DNA from: Porphyrobacter sp.
Lineage (GTDB): Bacteria > Pseudomonadota > Alphaproteobacteria > Sphingomonadales > Sphingomonadaceae
Reading direction: 5' to 3'
Length of the DNA stretch: 64,000 nucleotides
Assembly (NCBI GenBank): GCA_017744315.1
Contig: JAGIBN010000001.1
Location: 372,001-436,000 of the forward strand
The notes below the pieces were generated by a model. The model was not told the origin of the DNA, did no database searches, and was given only the letters and a program-made list of their open reading frames with translations. Each line of letters starts with the position of its first letter. Position 1 is the first letter of the stretch. Shown one piece after another: positions 1 to 7,964 of the stretch. The position numbers were made by a program, and so were the translations under genes.

Positions 1-291
1 GGTCATGCCCTGGTGCATGAACCGGGCTTCCGGACCGACCTGTTCGGCCACCCAGTCGAGGAAGGCGATCACGTCATGCTTGAGGATGGCTTCCTTCGCG
101 TCGATCGCCTCGACGTCGATCTTCGGGTTGGTCTTCCACCAGTCCCACAGCGCGTTGGCCGCGCTTTCCGGCACCACGCCGAGCTCGCCGAGCTTTTCGG
201 TCGCATGGGCCTCGATCTCGAACCAGATGCGGTAGCGAGCTTCAGGCTCCCAGAGCGCGGTCATGGCGGGGCGGGCGTAGCGGGGGACCAT
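1..291 (-). CDS. purB: Adenylosuccinate lyase, N-terminal part (cut by window edge)
   Basis: The product begins MVPRYARPAMTALWEPEARY and continues with WFEIEAHATEKLGELG, which is the conserved N-terminal helical part of adenylosuccinate lyase. This enzyme releases fumarate from adenylosuccinate and from SAICAR in purine synthesis. Only 97 codons are inside the window, so the catalytic His and the signature loop cannot be checked. The ATG at 291 fits the family N-terminus. The gene is divergent from the next one, and a possible promoter lies just upstream. Confidence 0.85.
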   Translation of the reverse strand, partial: MVPRYARPAMTALWEPEARYRIWFEIEAHATEKLGELGVVPESAANALWDWWKTNPKIDVEAIDAKEAILKHDVIAFLDWVAEQVGPEARFMHQGMT

Positions 292-320
292 CTTCAACTC
301 CGAATACTAGCTTTGCGGCG

Positions 321-349
321 CGGCTAAGCCGCGACCGACCGAATGGCAA
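321..349 (-). promoter_or_regulatory. Candidate sigma-70 promoter of purB
   Basis: On the minus strand TTGCCA (349-344) is followed after 17 bases by TAGCCG (326-321) and then a G/C-rich stretch, about 30 bases before the purB start. The -35 and the spacing match the other promoters of this window, but the -10 is weak. Confidence 0.35.
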
Positions 350-435
350 GGGTAAGGGGCCACCCCAATTGCATTCCCTTCGGCGCCATGGTGATATCGC
401 TGCGAATCCGTCCTTACAAAGGGCGTTAGGGGGAA

Positions 436-3231
436 ATGCGATACGTGACTGGGCGAAGCGTAGCTGGCTTGCTGGTGGTGACTGCACTCGCGTGGGGCAA
501 TCCTGCGCTGGCGGGAGAGGAAGTTCTTTATCAGTCGGCGCCCGCCTGGGTCGTTGAAGCAAGCCTGCCGGATGTCAAACCGGGGCCGCCCCTGCTGGTT
601 TTCGATGACCAGAGGCGGATCGATGAAGGGCGGCTGTGGACATATGTCGATCGCGCGGTTCGGATCGATAATCCGCAGATGCTCACGGCCCTTGGAACGG
701 TTCAGGCGGGCTGGTTGCCGGACAAGGGCGACCTCATCGTCCACCGCGTCTCGATCATTCGCGACGGGCAGGTGATCGACCTGCTTGGTCAGGGCACGAA
801 GTTTGAAATCCTGCGGCGTGAGCGCCAGCTCGAGCAACGGATGATCGACGGCTTGCGGACTGCCACTCTGGCTGTCCCGGGCTTGCGGGTGGGTGACGTG
901 CTGCGGGTCAGCTACACCGTCAGCCTGTCGGACCAGGCGCTCGACAAGGAGGTGCAGGCGACGGCCGTGTTGCCCTCCGCTCCATCCGAGGCGAAGTTTG
1001 GCCGAGTAAGGATATCCTGGCCCGCCGACGCTGACATCAAATGGGGCGCGACCAAGAGCGTGACCCTCCCCGAACCGGTGGTTCGTGACGGCTTCGCGAC
1101 CCTGGAGTTAAAGGTGCCGCTGACCGAGGCCGCACCGATGCCGGAAGACGCACCGCTGCGCTATCGCATGCCGCCGTTGCTCCAGGTCGGGACTTTCGCG
1201 GATTGGCCGGAAGTGAGCCGGGTCATGGCTCCGCTGTTCGCGACCGAAGGGACGATAGCTCCGGGAAGCCCGATCGCGCGCGAGGTTGAGCGGATCGAAG
1301 CTGCTCATGCGCAGCCGCTGGAACGGGCCGTGGCGGCGCTGCGATTGGTTCAGGACGAGATCGCCTACATGCTCAACGGCATGGAGGGCGGCAACTACAT
1401 CCCGCAATCGCCGAAGCAGACCTGGGACATGCGCTACGGCGATTGTAAGGCGAAGACGCTGCTGCTGCTGGCGATGCTGCGCGAAATGGAGATCGAGGCC
1501 GAGGCCGTGACGGTTTCCTCCGCTATCGGAGACGCGGTTCCGGGCATGCTGCCCATGCCCAGCGCCTTCGATCACGTCATCGTTCACGCCGTCATCAATG
1601 GCGAGGATTTCTGGCTCGATGGCACCAACTACGGCGCCAGCATGGATGTCGTGCGCGAGGTTCCGCCGTTCCATTATGCCTTGCCCTTGCGGCTGGCAGG
1701 GGCCGAGCTGATGCCGATGCCCCAGCGACCGCAACAGTCCTATGACCAGGTGGGCAAGATCACCTTCGATCACCGTGCCGGGCTGGACGTGCCCGCCCTG
1801 TTCGACGCCGAATGGACGCTCACCGGGGCCTACGCGGCGCGTTATCGGGCGGTGATCGGCCAGACGGCCGAGGACCAGTTGCAGGATTATATCCAGGACT
1901 TCGCCACCGGAGAGTTGGGTGAGGGTTACGTCTACGACGGCCAGCTAACCTATGACGAAGGCAGCAACACGGCGACGCTGAAGGTGAAGGGTCTGATGGC
2001 CTCTCCGTGGGAGTGGGACCGCGGTGTCGGTACCCGGCCGTTCAGCTTGCCCACTCAGTCCGTTCAATTCCGCCCCGATCGCGCTCGGACGGCCTGGCGT
2101 GACATTCCGGTAGCCGTGCCGGGACCCTATTCCGAGGATAGCGAGATAACCGTGCTGCTGCCGGAAAGCGCCCAGCCTTACGCCCTGGAAGGCAAGCCCT
2201 CGTTCGATGTCGAGATCGCGAAGATCCGTCTGCATCGCGCTTCGGCGCTGTCCGGAGGCCGGCTCACTATCTCGGACCAGACCTCGTGGCCGGGCGGCGA
2301 GATCGCTCCCGCGGACGTGTCGGCCGAACGGCAGAAGGCGGCGCGCTTCGGGAACTCGCAGCTCATGCTTCGCGCACCGGCCGACGCTCAGCGCCGCTAT
2401 GATGCTGCCGCCCGCCAGGACCGTAAGCGGTTTGCCCCGATCGAGGCGGCCTATGCCAAGCTGATCGAACGCGAGCCGGACGATCTCAATACTTACCGCG
2501 GCAGAGCCCAGTTCCGCGCGGCGACGTGGGATTGGCAAGGGGCGATGTCGGACCTCGACACCGTGATCGACCGTGAGGGAAGTGCAGACGACTACCTCGT
2601 CCGCGCCGCTTTGCGCACGGAGGCGGGAACGCTCGAAGATGCTTTGGCCGATGCCGAGGAGGCGTGGGAACTCGAACCGTCGCTGACGGCCGCTTTCGCG
2701 TTGGCCAATATCCTGCCCTATTTCGATCGCGTCGACGAAGCGATCTCGTTGCTCGAGAATCAGGCCGGCAATGCCGAGCAACAGCGTGCGATCGCGATGG
2801 CGGTGAGCGAGCTGGAAGCTCAGGCAGGCCGCAAGGAGGAAGGGCTCGAGCGCATCGACGGCTTGTTGGCCGAGCGTCCCAACGATCCCGACATGCTCAA
2901 CGCCAAGTGCTGGTATCAGGCGACGTGGAATTTCCGCGCCGAGGAGCTGGCCGACTTGTGCACCCAGGCGGTCGAGAAAGCCGTGTTCTCGCCCCCAGTG
3001 CTCGATAGCCGGGCGATGGGCTACTACCGCCTTGGCCGCTACGCCGATGCGCTCAAGGACCTCGAAGCAGCCCTGTCGGTTAGTCCGGAGCTTGCGCCCG
3101 CGCTGTTCATGCGGGGTGTGGTCAAGCGCGAGATGGGTGATCGCGGCGGCGAGAACGACATTCGCGAGGCGCTTGCGCGGCAACCTTCGATCGAACGCCA
3201 TTACGCGCGCTACGGGATCAAGGCCGACTAG
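436..3231 (+). CDS. Exported DUF3857/transglutaminase-like protein with C-terminal TPR repeats
   Basis: A 931-residue protein with a signal peptide (about 1-26, ending ALA-GEE). A DUF3857-type beta domain (about 40-260) is followed by a transglutaminase-like core (about 280-420). The core keeps a plausible Cys-His-Asp triad: Cys in YGDCKAKT, His in FDHVIVHA and Asp in WLDGTNYG. The last 250 residues form TPR-like helical repeats. Proteins of this type are common in sphingomonads and Bacteroidetes, and their substrates are unknown; a periplasmic peptide cross-linking or hydrolysis role is only inferred. The ATG at 436 has a G-rich ribosome site just upstream. The 3' end overlaps the convergent radC by 4 bases. 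Confidence 0.8.
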   Translation: MRYVTGRSVAGLLVVTALAWGNPALAGEEVLYQSAPAWVVEASLPDVKPGPPLLVFDDQRRIDEGRLWTYVDRAVRIDNPQMLTALGTVQAGWLPDKGDLIVHRVSIIRDGQVIDLLGQGTKFEILRRERQLEQRMIDGLRTATLAVPGLRVGDVLRVSYTVSLSDQALDKEVQATAVLPSAPSEAKFGRVRISWPADADIKWGATKSVTLPEPVVRDGFATLELKVPLTEAAPMPEDAPLRYRMPPLLQVGTFADWPEVSRVMAPLFATEGTIAPGSPIAREVERIEAAHAQPLERAVAALRLVQDEIAYMLNGMEGGNYIPQSPKQTWDMRYGDCKAKTLLLLAMLREMEIEAEAVTVSSAIGDAVPGMLPMPSAFDHVIVHAVINGEDFWLDGTNYGASMDVVREVPPFHYALPLRLAGAELMPMPQRPQQSYDQVGKITFDHRAGLDVPALFDAEWTLTGAYAARYRAVIGQTAEDQLQDYIQDFATGELGEGYVYDGQLTYDEGSNTATLKVKGLMASPWEWDRGVGTRPFSLPTQSVQFRPDRARTAWRDIPVAVPGPYSEDSEITVLLPESAQPYALEGKPSFDVEIAKIRLHRASALSGGRLTISDQTSWPGGEIAPADVSAERQKAARFGNSQLMLRAPADAQRRYDAAARQDRKRFAPIEAAYAKLIEREPDDLNTYRGRAQFRAATWDWQGAMSDLDTVIDREGSADDYLVRAALRTEAGTLEDALADAEEAWELEPSLTAAFALANILPYFDRVDEAISLLENQAGNAEQQRAIAMAVSELEAQAGRKEEGLERIDGLLAERPNDPDMLNAKCWYQATWNFRAEELADLCTQAVEKAVFSPPVLDSRAMGYYRLGRYADALKDLEAALSVSPELAPALFMRGVVKREMGDRGGENDIREALARQPSIERHYARYGIKAD

Positions 3232-3932
3232 ATCAGTCCCTTGGCCCGAAGCGAGGCGTGGCCGTCGCGTCCGATGATCAGGTGATCGTGGACCACGATA
3301 CCAAGGTGGCGGCCCGCCTCGGCGATTCTCTGTGTCAGCAGGATGTCTGCGCGGCTCGGTTCCGGATTGCCGCTCGGATGGTTGTGGACGAGGATCAGCG
3401 CGGCCGCGCCAATATCGAGTCCGCGGCGAATGACCTCGCGGGGGTGAACCGAAGCTTCGTCGAGCGTTCCGTCACCAACGTGGTGATCCAGAATCAGCCG
3501 GTTCTGCGTGTTGAGATAGAGCACTCGAACGCGCTCGACCGTCAGGTGCGCCATGTCGATGGTCAGGTAGTCGAGCAGCGCCTGCCAGCTTCCTAAGATC
3601 GGCTTCTCGCGAACTTCGCTGCGCGCCAGGCGGCGGGCGACCAACGCGGCGATCTTAAGCGCGCCGACGGCGGTCTCGCTGATTCCCTTGACCTGTTTGA
3701 GTGCGCCCGGCTGGGCATCTAGTACCCCGGCGAGCGAGCCGAAGCGGCTGAGCAGGTCCTTGGCAAGCGGCTTGGTGTCGACCCGCGGAATTGCGAACAG
3801 CAGGTATTCGAGGACCTCGTAGTCGGCGAGGGCTTCTGGCCCGCCTTCGAGCAGCCGTTGCCGCAGTCGCGCGCGGTGGCCGTCGCTCTCGCGCGGCGCT
3901 TTCGCCCTCAATTCAGTCCCTTCGCCAGACAA
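3228..3932 (-). CDS. radC: RadC-family JAB/MPN+ domain protein
   Basis: 234 residues with an N-terminal helix-hairpin-helix-like region (VKGISETAVGALKIAALVA) and a C-terminal MPN+/JAMM domain. The metal motif is intact: HNHPSGNPEPS followed by an Asp in SRADILLTQRI. The family was first linked to DNA repair, but its biochemical role remains unsettled. No in-frame ATG precedes the conserved region. The start proposed is TTG at 3932, preceded by TGAGGG at a suitable distance, and an in-frame stop lies just upstream. It is convergent with the transglutaminase gene and divergent from ydbH, with a gap of about 60 bases. Confidence 0.85.
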   Translation of the reverse strand: MSGEGTELRAKAPRESDGHRARLRQRLLEGGPEALADYEVLEYLLFAIPRVDTKPLAKDLLSRFGSLAGVLDAQPGALKQVKGISETAVGALKIAALVARRLARSEVREKPILGSWQALLDYLTIDMAHLTVERVRVLYLNTQNRLILDHHVGDGTLDEASVHPREVIRRGLDIGAAALILVHNHPSGNPEPSRADILLTQRIAEAGRHLGIVVHDHLIIGRDGHASLRAKGLI

Positions 3933-3996
3933 TTGCAGCCCTCATGCAAGGTTCCTGCATTGCCTTTGCCGAGCCTAGCGCGCAAGTGTGCCGGCA

Positions 3997-6900
3997 ATGG
4001 CGACGCTTGCCGAGATTGAAGACCCTATGCCCGAGCGCCCGCGTCGCCGCGTCGGCTGCTGGGTGCTGCTCGTCGTTTGCGCCCTGCTGGCACTGGGTGC
4101 TGCGATCCTCTGGATCAGCCGCGAAGAACTAGCTGACAGCCTGATCTCCCGTGAGTTGGCGAACCGCGGGATCCGGGCCACCTACGAGATAGAGAGCATC
4201 GGTGGGCACCGGGAAGTGCTGCGCAACGTGGTGGTCGGCGACCCGAAGCGTCCGGACCTGACCATCGAACGAGCGGAAGTGACGATCGGGTACGGATTGT
4301 GGTTGCCCCGTATCGCGAGCGTTCGGCTGGTCCGCCCACGTCTGTTTGGCTCCTACATCGATGGCAAGCTCAGCTTCGGCGCGCTCGATCCGCTGCTGTT
4401 CGAAGGCCCAAAACGGGCGTTCGAGCTGCCGGACATGCGGTTGACGCTGGTCGACGGGCGTGCGCTTGTCGAAGGGACCTACGGCCCGGTCGGCATAAAG
4501 GTCGATGGACGAGGCCACCTTCAGGATGGTTTCGAGGGTGAAGTGGCGGCCATCGCTCCACGGCTCGCCGTCCCCGGGTGCGCCCCCATTCGGACCACGC
4601 TCTACGGTCGCATAGCCATTCAAAGCCGGCGCCCTGCGTTCGAGGGGCCCGTTCGCCTGGGTGCGGTTTCCTGCCCTGACCAACAGGTGCAGCTGGCCCG
4701 TGCTGCGTTTCAGGTCGACGCTCGCGCCGACGAGGCGTTCAAGGCGTTCGAGGGTGAGCTTGGCGTCGACGTCGGGGCGATGCGCTTCGCGGTCACGCAG
4801 CTTGCGGGACTTTCCGGAAAGACGCGGTTTAGCTGGCGCGACAACGGGCTGACGGCGCGCTACGAGCTCGCTGGCACCGAATTTACCACGAACTTCGCAG
4901 ATGCCTCGCGCCTCGAACTTGATGGGTCGTTGAGGGCGAGGCGGAATTTCGACCGGATAGAGATTGACACTCAGCTCGATGGCTCCGGCGTCGGATTGGG
5001 GAGCGGGCTCGACGGGACGCTGGCTGACGCGGCGAAATCAGCAAGCGGCACAATGCTTGGGCCGATTCTCGATCAGGTCAGGCGACAACTCGCCGCTCAG
5101 CAAGACGGCAACCGGCTGGTGGCCGATGTGACCGTGCGTCGAACCGGGGATCGCACGAGCGTCGTGATTCCCGACGCCTACTTGCGGGGCAGGGGCGGCG
5201 CGGCCTTGTTGTCTCTCTCCCGTTTCCAACTGGCCACAGGCGGTACCGAGCCCGCCCTGTTGTCGGGGAATTTCTTGACCGGTGGTGAGAAACTTCCGCG
5301 CATTGCCGGGCGAGTGGAGCAGCGCGCCGACGGCGGCATGGAACTGCGGTTCAGCATGGCCGAATATGCCGTCGGTCAGTCGCGGCTGGCGATTCCGGAG
5401 CTCGCGTTGATGCGCAGAGGAGACGGTGTCCTGGGCTTTGCCGGACAGATCAGGGCGAGCGGAGCGCTTCCCGGCGGGCGGGCGGAGAATTTGCTGCTGC
5501 CGGTTTCAGGCAACTGGAGCCCTATGACGGGCCTCTCTCTCTGGCATGACTGCACCGATCTGCAGTTCGAGGCACTGCAGCTGGCCAATCTCTCATTCGG
5601 CCACCACCGCCTGACATTGTGCCCGGCCCGCGGCGCGCCCATCGTGCGTTATGGCAGCGGCGGTTTGCGTGTCGCCGCTGGCGCTCCTTCGATGCAGCTT
5701 GCGGGGCATCTGGGGGAAACGCCGATCGCGCTCCGCACCGGAGCCATCGGCTTTGCTTATCCCGGCGCCGTTTCGGCGAAGCAGGTGCTGGTCACGCTTG
5801 GCCCAGCCGATACCGCCTCCACCTTCGCCATCAGCGATCTTTCGGCCCAGGTGGACAAGGACATCGCCGGGAAGTTCAGCGGCGCCGATATCAGGCTCAG
5901 CGCGGTCCAGCTCGACCTGATCGGAGCGGAAGGCAACTGGCGCTACGCCGAAGGGCGCATGACCATCGGCGATGCCCGGTTCCAATTGGTCGATCGGATC
6001 GCTCCTGCTCGGTTCGAGCCGCTGTCGGCTGAGGGAGCGGGCCTGGCGTTGGTCGATAACCGCATCACCGCCGAGGCTCTGCTCCGTGAACCAAAGAGCG
6101 GCCGCGAAGTGGCGCGGGTCGATATCGTTCACAACCTGAACTCCGGGCGCGGCAATGCCGATCTGGCGGTCGCGGGGTTGGTCTTCGACAGCGCGATGCA
6201 GCCGCTCGATCTGACCCGCCGGGCCGAAGGTGTGATCGCGCTGGCCAATGGCACTGTCACCGGGAACGGACGGATCGACTGGGACGAACACGGCATCACC
6301 AGCCGCGGTCGCTTCTCGAGCGAGTCTCTGGACTTCGCGGCGGCCTTCGGTCCGGTGAAGGGCGCTTCAGGTACGGTCGTGTTTACCGATCTCCTCGGCC
6401 TGACCACGGCGCCAGACCAGACGATCAAGGTCGCCTCGATCAACCCTGGGATCGAAATCAACGACGGGGAACTCAGTTTTGCCATTCGCAACGGGGAAGT
6501 CCTCGATGTGAAGGGTGGATCCTGGCCGTTCCTGGGCGGGACCCTGAAGTTGCAGCCGGTCGAGATCCGCTTCGGCGTTCCCGAGGAACGGCGTTACGTG
6601 CTCGAAATCGTAGGCCTCGACGCCGGCCGCTTTGTCGAGCGCATGGAGCTCAACAACATGGCGGCCACCGGCGTCTTCGACGGCACGGTCCCCTTGGTGT
6701 TCGACACCCTGGGCAACGGTCGGGTGGAGGGCGGATTGCTGATCTCGCGGCCGCCGGGCGGGAATGTCTCCTATGTCGGCGAACTCACTTACGAGGATCT
6801 CGGCGCGGTCGCGAATCTCGCCTTCGATGCGCTGCGTTCGCTCGACTACCGTCAGATGCGGGTGCAGATGGACGGCTCCCTGACCGGAGAGATCGTCACT

Positions 6901-7209
6901 CGCGTGCGGCTGGACGGGGTCAGCCAGGGGGCGGGAGCCGAAAAGAATCTCATCACCAACGCCATCGCCGGATTGCCGGTGAGGGTGGACGTCAACATTC
7001 GCGCGCCGTTCTATCAATTGATCGGAGTTACGCGCGCCCTTTACGACCCAGCGGCCATTCGCGATCCGCGGGAAATCGGCCTGATCGATGCCCAGGGCAA
7101 TCCGATCAAGACGCAGTCGGACGGCTCGCCGTCCGCTCCGGCGCCGCCGCAAGACCCAATCGCAGATGAAGCCGTCATTCAGCGCCGCGAAAGCGAGGAA
7201 ATGCCATGA
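3997..7209 (+). CDS. ydbH: YdbH-like intermembrane phospholipid transport protein (AsmA-like)
   Basis: About 1070 residues. One N-terminal membrane anchor (WVLLVVCALLALGAAILWI) is followed by a very long beta-rich periplasmic region and the YdbH/DctA-type C-terminal domain. In Escherichia coli, YdbH, TamB and YhdP are partly redundant AsmA-like bridges that move phospholipid from inner to outer membrane. The identification is strengthened by the two genes directly downstream, ynbE and ydbL, which are the known partners. I prefer ATG 3997 over the in-frame GTG at 3988; ATG 4027 is also possible. The gene overlaps ynbE by 4 bases (ATGA), which suggests translational coupling. Confidence 0.85.
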   Translation: MATLAEIEDPMPERPRRRVGCWVLLVVCALLALGAAILWISREELADSLISRELANRGIRATYEIESIGGHREVLRNVVVGDPKRPDLTIERAEVTIGYGLWLPRIASVRLVRPRLFGSYIDGKLSFGALDPLLFEGPKRAFELPDMRLTLVDGRALVEGTYGPVGIKVDGRGHLQDGFEGEVAAIAPRLAVPGCAPIRTTLYGRIAIQSRRPAFEGPVRLGAVSCPDQQVQLARAAFQVDARADEAFKAFEGELGVDVGAMRFAVTQLAGLSGKTRFSWRDNGLTARYELAGTEFTTNFADASRLELDGSLRARRNFDRIEIDTQLDGSGVGLGSGLDGTLADAAKSASGTMLGPILDQVRRQLAAQQDGNRLVADVTVRRTGDRTSVVIPDAYLRGRGGAALLSLSRFQLATGGTEPALLSGNFLTGGEKLPRIAGRVEQRADGGMELRFSMAEYAVGQSRLAIPELALMRRGDGVLGFAGQIRASGALPGGRAENLLLPVSGNWSPMTGLSLWHDCTDLQFEALQLANLSFGHHRLTLCPARGAPIVRYGSGGLRVAAGAPSMQLAGHLGETPIALRTGAIGFAYPGAVSAKQVLVTLGPADTASTFAISDLSAQVDKDIAGKFSGADIRLSAVQLDLIGAEGNWRYAEGRMTIGDARFQLVDRIAPARFEPLSAEGAGLALVDNRITAEALLREPKSGREVARVDIVHNLNSGRGNADLAVAGLVFDSAMQPLDLTRRAEGVIALANGTVTGNGRIDWDEHGITSRGRFSSESLDFAAAFGPVKGASGTVVFTDLLGLTTAPDQTIKVASINPGIEINDGELSFAIRNGEVLDVKGGSWPFLGGTLKLQPVEIRFGVPEERRYVLEIVGLDAGRFVERMELNNMAATGVFDGTVPLVFDTLGNGRVEGGLLISRPPGGNVSYVGELTYEDLGAVANLAFDALRSLDYRQMRVQMDGSLTGEIVTRVRLDGVSQGAGAEKNLITNAIAGLPVRVDVNIRAPFYQLIGVTRALYDPAAIRDPREIGLIDAQGNPIKTQSDGSPSAPAPPQDPIADEAVIQRRESEEMP

Positions 7210-7451
7210 GAATTGCGAAATTGACCAAGCCCGCTGGCGCGGCGCATAAGCCCCCGATGACGGGGACGCGTAAGGCAATAGCGGGTGTGGTGGCGGTGCT
7301 GGGTTCGGTGCTGGCTGGTGGATGCATCACGGTTGATGCGCCCGACAAGCCGATCGTGATCGAACTCAACATCAACATCACGCAGGAAGTGATTTATCGG
7401 CTGGCGACTGACGTCCAGCAGAACATTGACGATAACCCGGAGATTTTCTGA
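7206..7451 (+). CDS. ynbE: YnbE-like outer-membrane lipoprotein
   Basis: 81 residues with a lipoprotein signal ending in the lipobox LAGGC, followed by the family-typical short mature part ITVDAPDKPIVIELNINITQ and ending DNPEIF. In E. coli YnbE is an outer-membrane lipoprotein that joins YdbH to complete the lipid bridge. The ATG at 7206 overlaps the ydbH stop. A second in-frame ATG at 7257 would give a more usual short signal peptide (MTGTRKAIAGVVAV), so the true start is uncertain. ydbL starts two bases after the stop. Confidence 0.85.
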   Translation: MRIAKLTKPAGAAHKPPMTGTRKAIAGVVAVLGSVLAGGCITVDAPDKPIVIELNINITQEVIYRLATDVQQNIDDNPEIF

Positions 7452-7452
7452 C

Positions 7453-7863
7453 ATGGCCTCCACTCTGCAAACCTCCTCGAAGGCGCTGCTGGCCAAATCG
7501 ATATTGGGCGGCCTGCTCGCGGCCGGACTGGTTTTGCCGGCACCGGCATTCGCGCAACGCGATCCCGCTTACGAGGCGGCGCGCCAGGCAGGACAGGTGG
7601 GCGAAAAGACAGACGGGTACCTTGGCGTGGTCGGCGACCAGTCTGCCGCTATCCAAAAGATGGTCGCTGACCTCAACATCAAGCGGCGCGCGAACTATGC
7701 GGAACGCGCCCAGGCCCAGAACGCCACTCTCGAAGCCTATGCGCTGACCCAGGGGTGCGTCCTCATTGGCCGCACTCAGCCCGGCGAAAAGTACCAGGCG
7801 CCGAACGGAACCTGGCAGACGCGGGGTGCGGGGGCTCCCGAACGGGATGCGCGCTGTCCGTAA
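7453..7863 (+). CDS. ydbL: YdbL family (DUF1318) periplasmic protein
   Basis: 136 residues with a clear signal peptide (ends AFAQR) and a small DUF1318 domain containing QVGEKTDGYLGVV and IKRRANYAERA. In E. coli YdbL is thought to act as a chaperone-like factor for the YdbH-YnbE pair. It lies two bases after ynbE, so the three genes almost certainly form one operon. ATG 7453 is chosen because the signal peptide begins there; the frame runs open further upstream inside ynbE. Confidence 0.85.
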   Translation: MASTLQTSSKALLAKSILGGLLAAGLVLPAPAFAQRDPAYEAARQAGQVGEKTDGYLGVVGDQSAAIQKMVADLNIKRRANYAERAQAQNATLEAYALTQGCVLIGRTQPGEKYQAPNGTWQTRGAGAPERDARCP

Positions 7864-7888
7864 TGCCTCGCCGGCGGCTACTTTGCCT

Positions 7889-7927
7889 CAGTTAACGAGA
7901 TCGTTCGATGGAACGATCCGTTAACTG
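7889..7927. promoter_or_regulatory. Long inverted repeat overlapping the kinase promoter
   Basis: The arms CAGTTAACGaGATCGTTC and GAACGATCCGTTAACTG pair over 17 bp with one bulged A around a GATG loop. There is no T-run after either arm, so it is a poor terminator. The right arm contains the -35 element proposed for the downstream kinase, so it could be an operator. Confidence 0.6.
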
Positions 7928-7948
7928 AAGCTTTCTGCTCCGGTAAGG
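7921..7948 (+). promoter_or_regulatory. Candidate promoter of the hybrid histidine kinase
   Basis: TTAACT at 7921-7926, 16 bases, then GTAAGG at 7943-7948 followed by GGGCGG. The -10 and the G-rich discriminator match the promoters in front of atpI, tRNA-Ala and rpsB. The start codon is 17 bases downstream of the -10, so the leader would be very short. Confidence 0.4.
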
Positions 7949-7964
7949 GGGCGGTGGGCTAAGA

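Noticed and set aside
1945..3201. A 418-codon open frame on the minus strand inside the transglutaminase gene
   Set aside because: It is an antisense shadow of a high-GC gene. Its product is Arg/His/Gly-rich with no recognisable motif, and the plus-strand protein has clear domains.
7898..7918. The GTTC-N4-GAAC core of the 7.9 kb palindrome as a Bacillus-type LexA site
   Set aside because: The Bacillus box has the opposite orientation (GAAC-N4-GTTC), and alphaproteobacteria use GTTC-N7-GTTC.
7889..7927. The same palindrome as a standard Rho-independent terminator
   Set aside because: No T-run follows on either strand, so it was kept only as a regulatory candidate.
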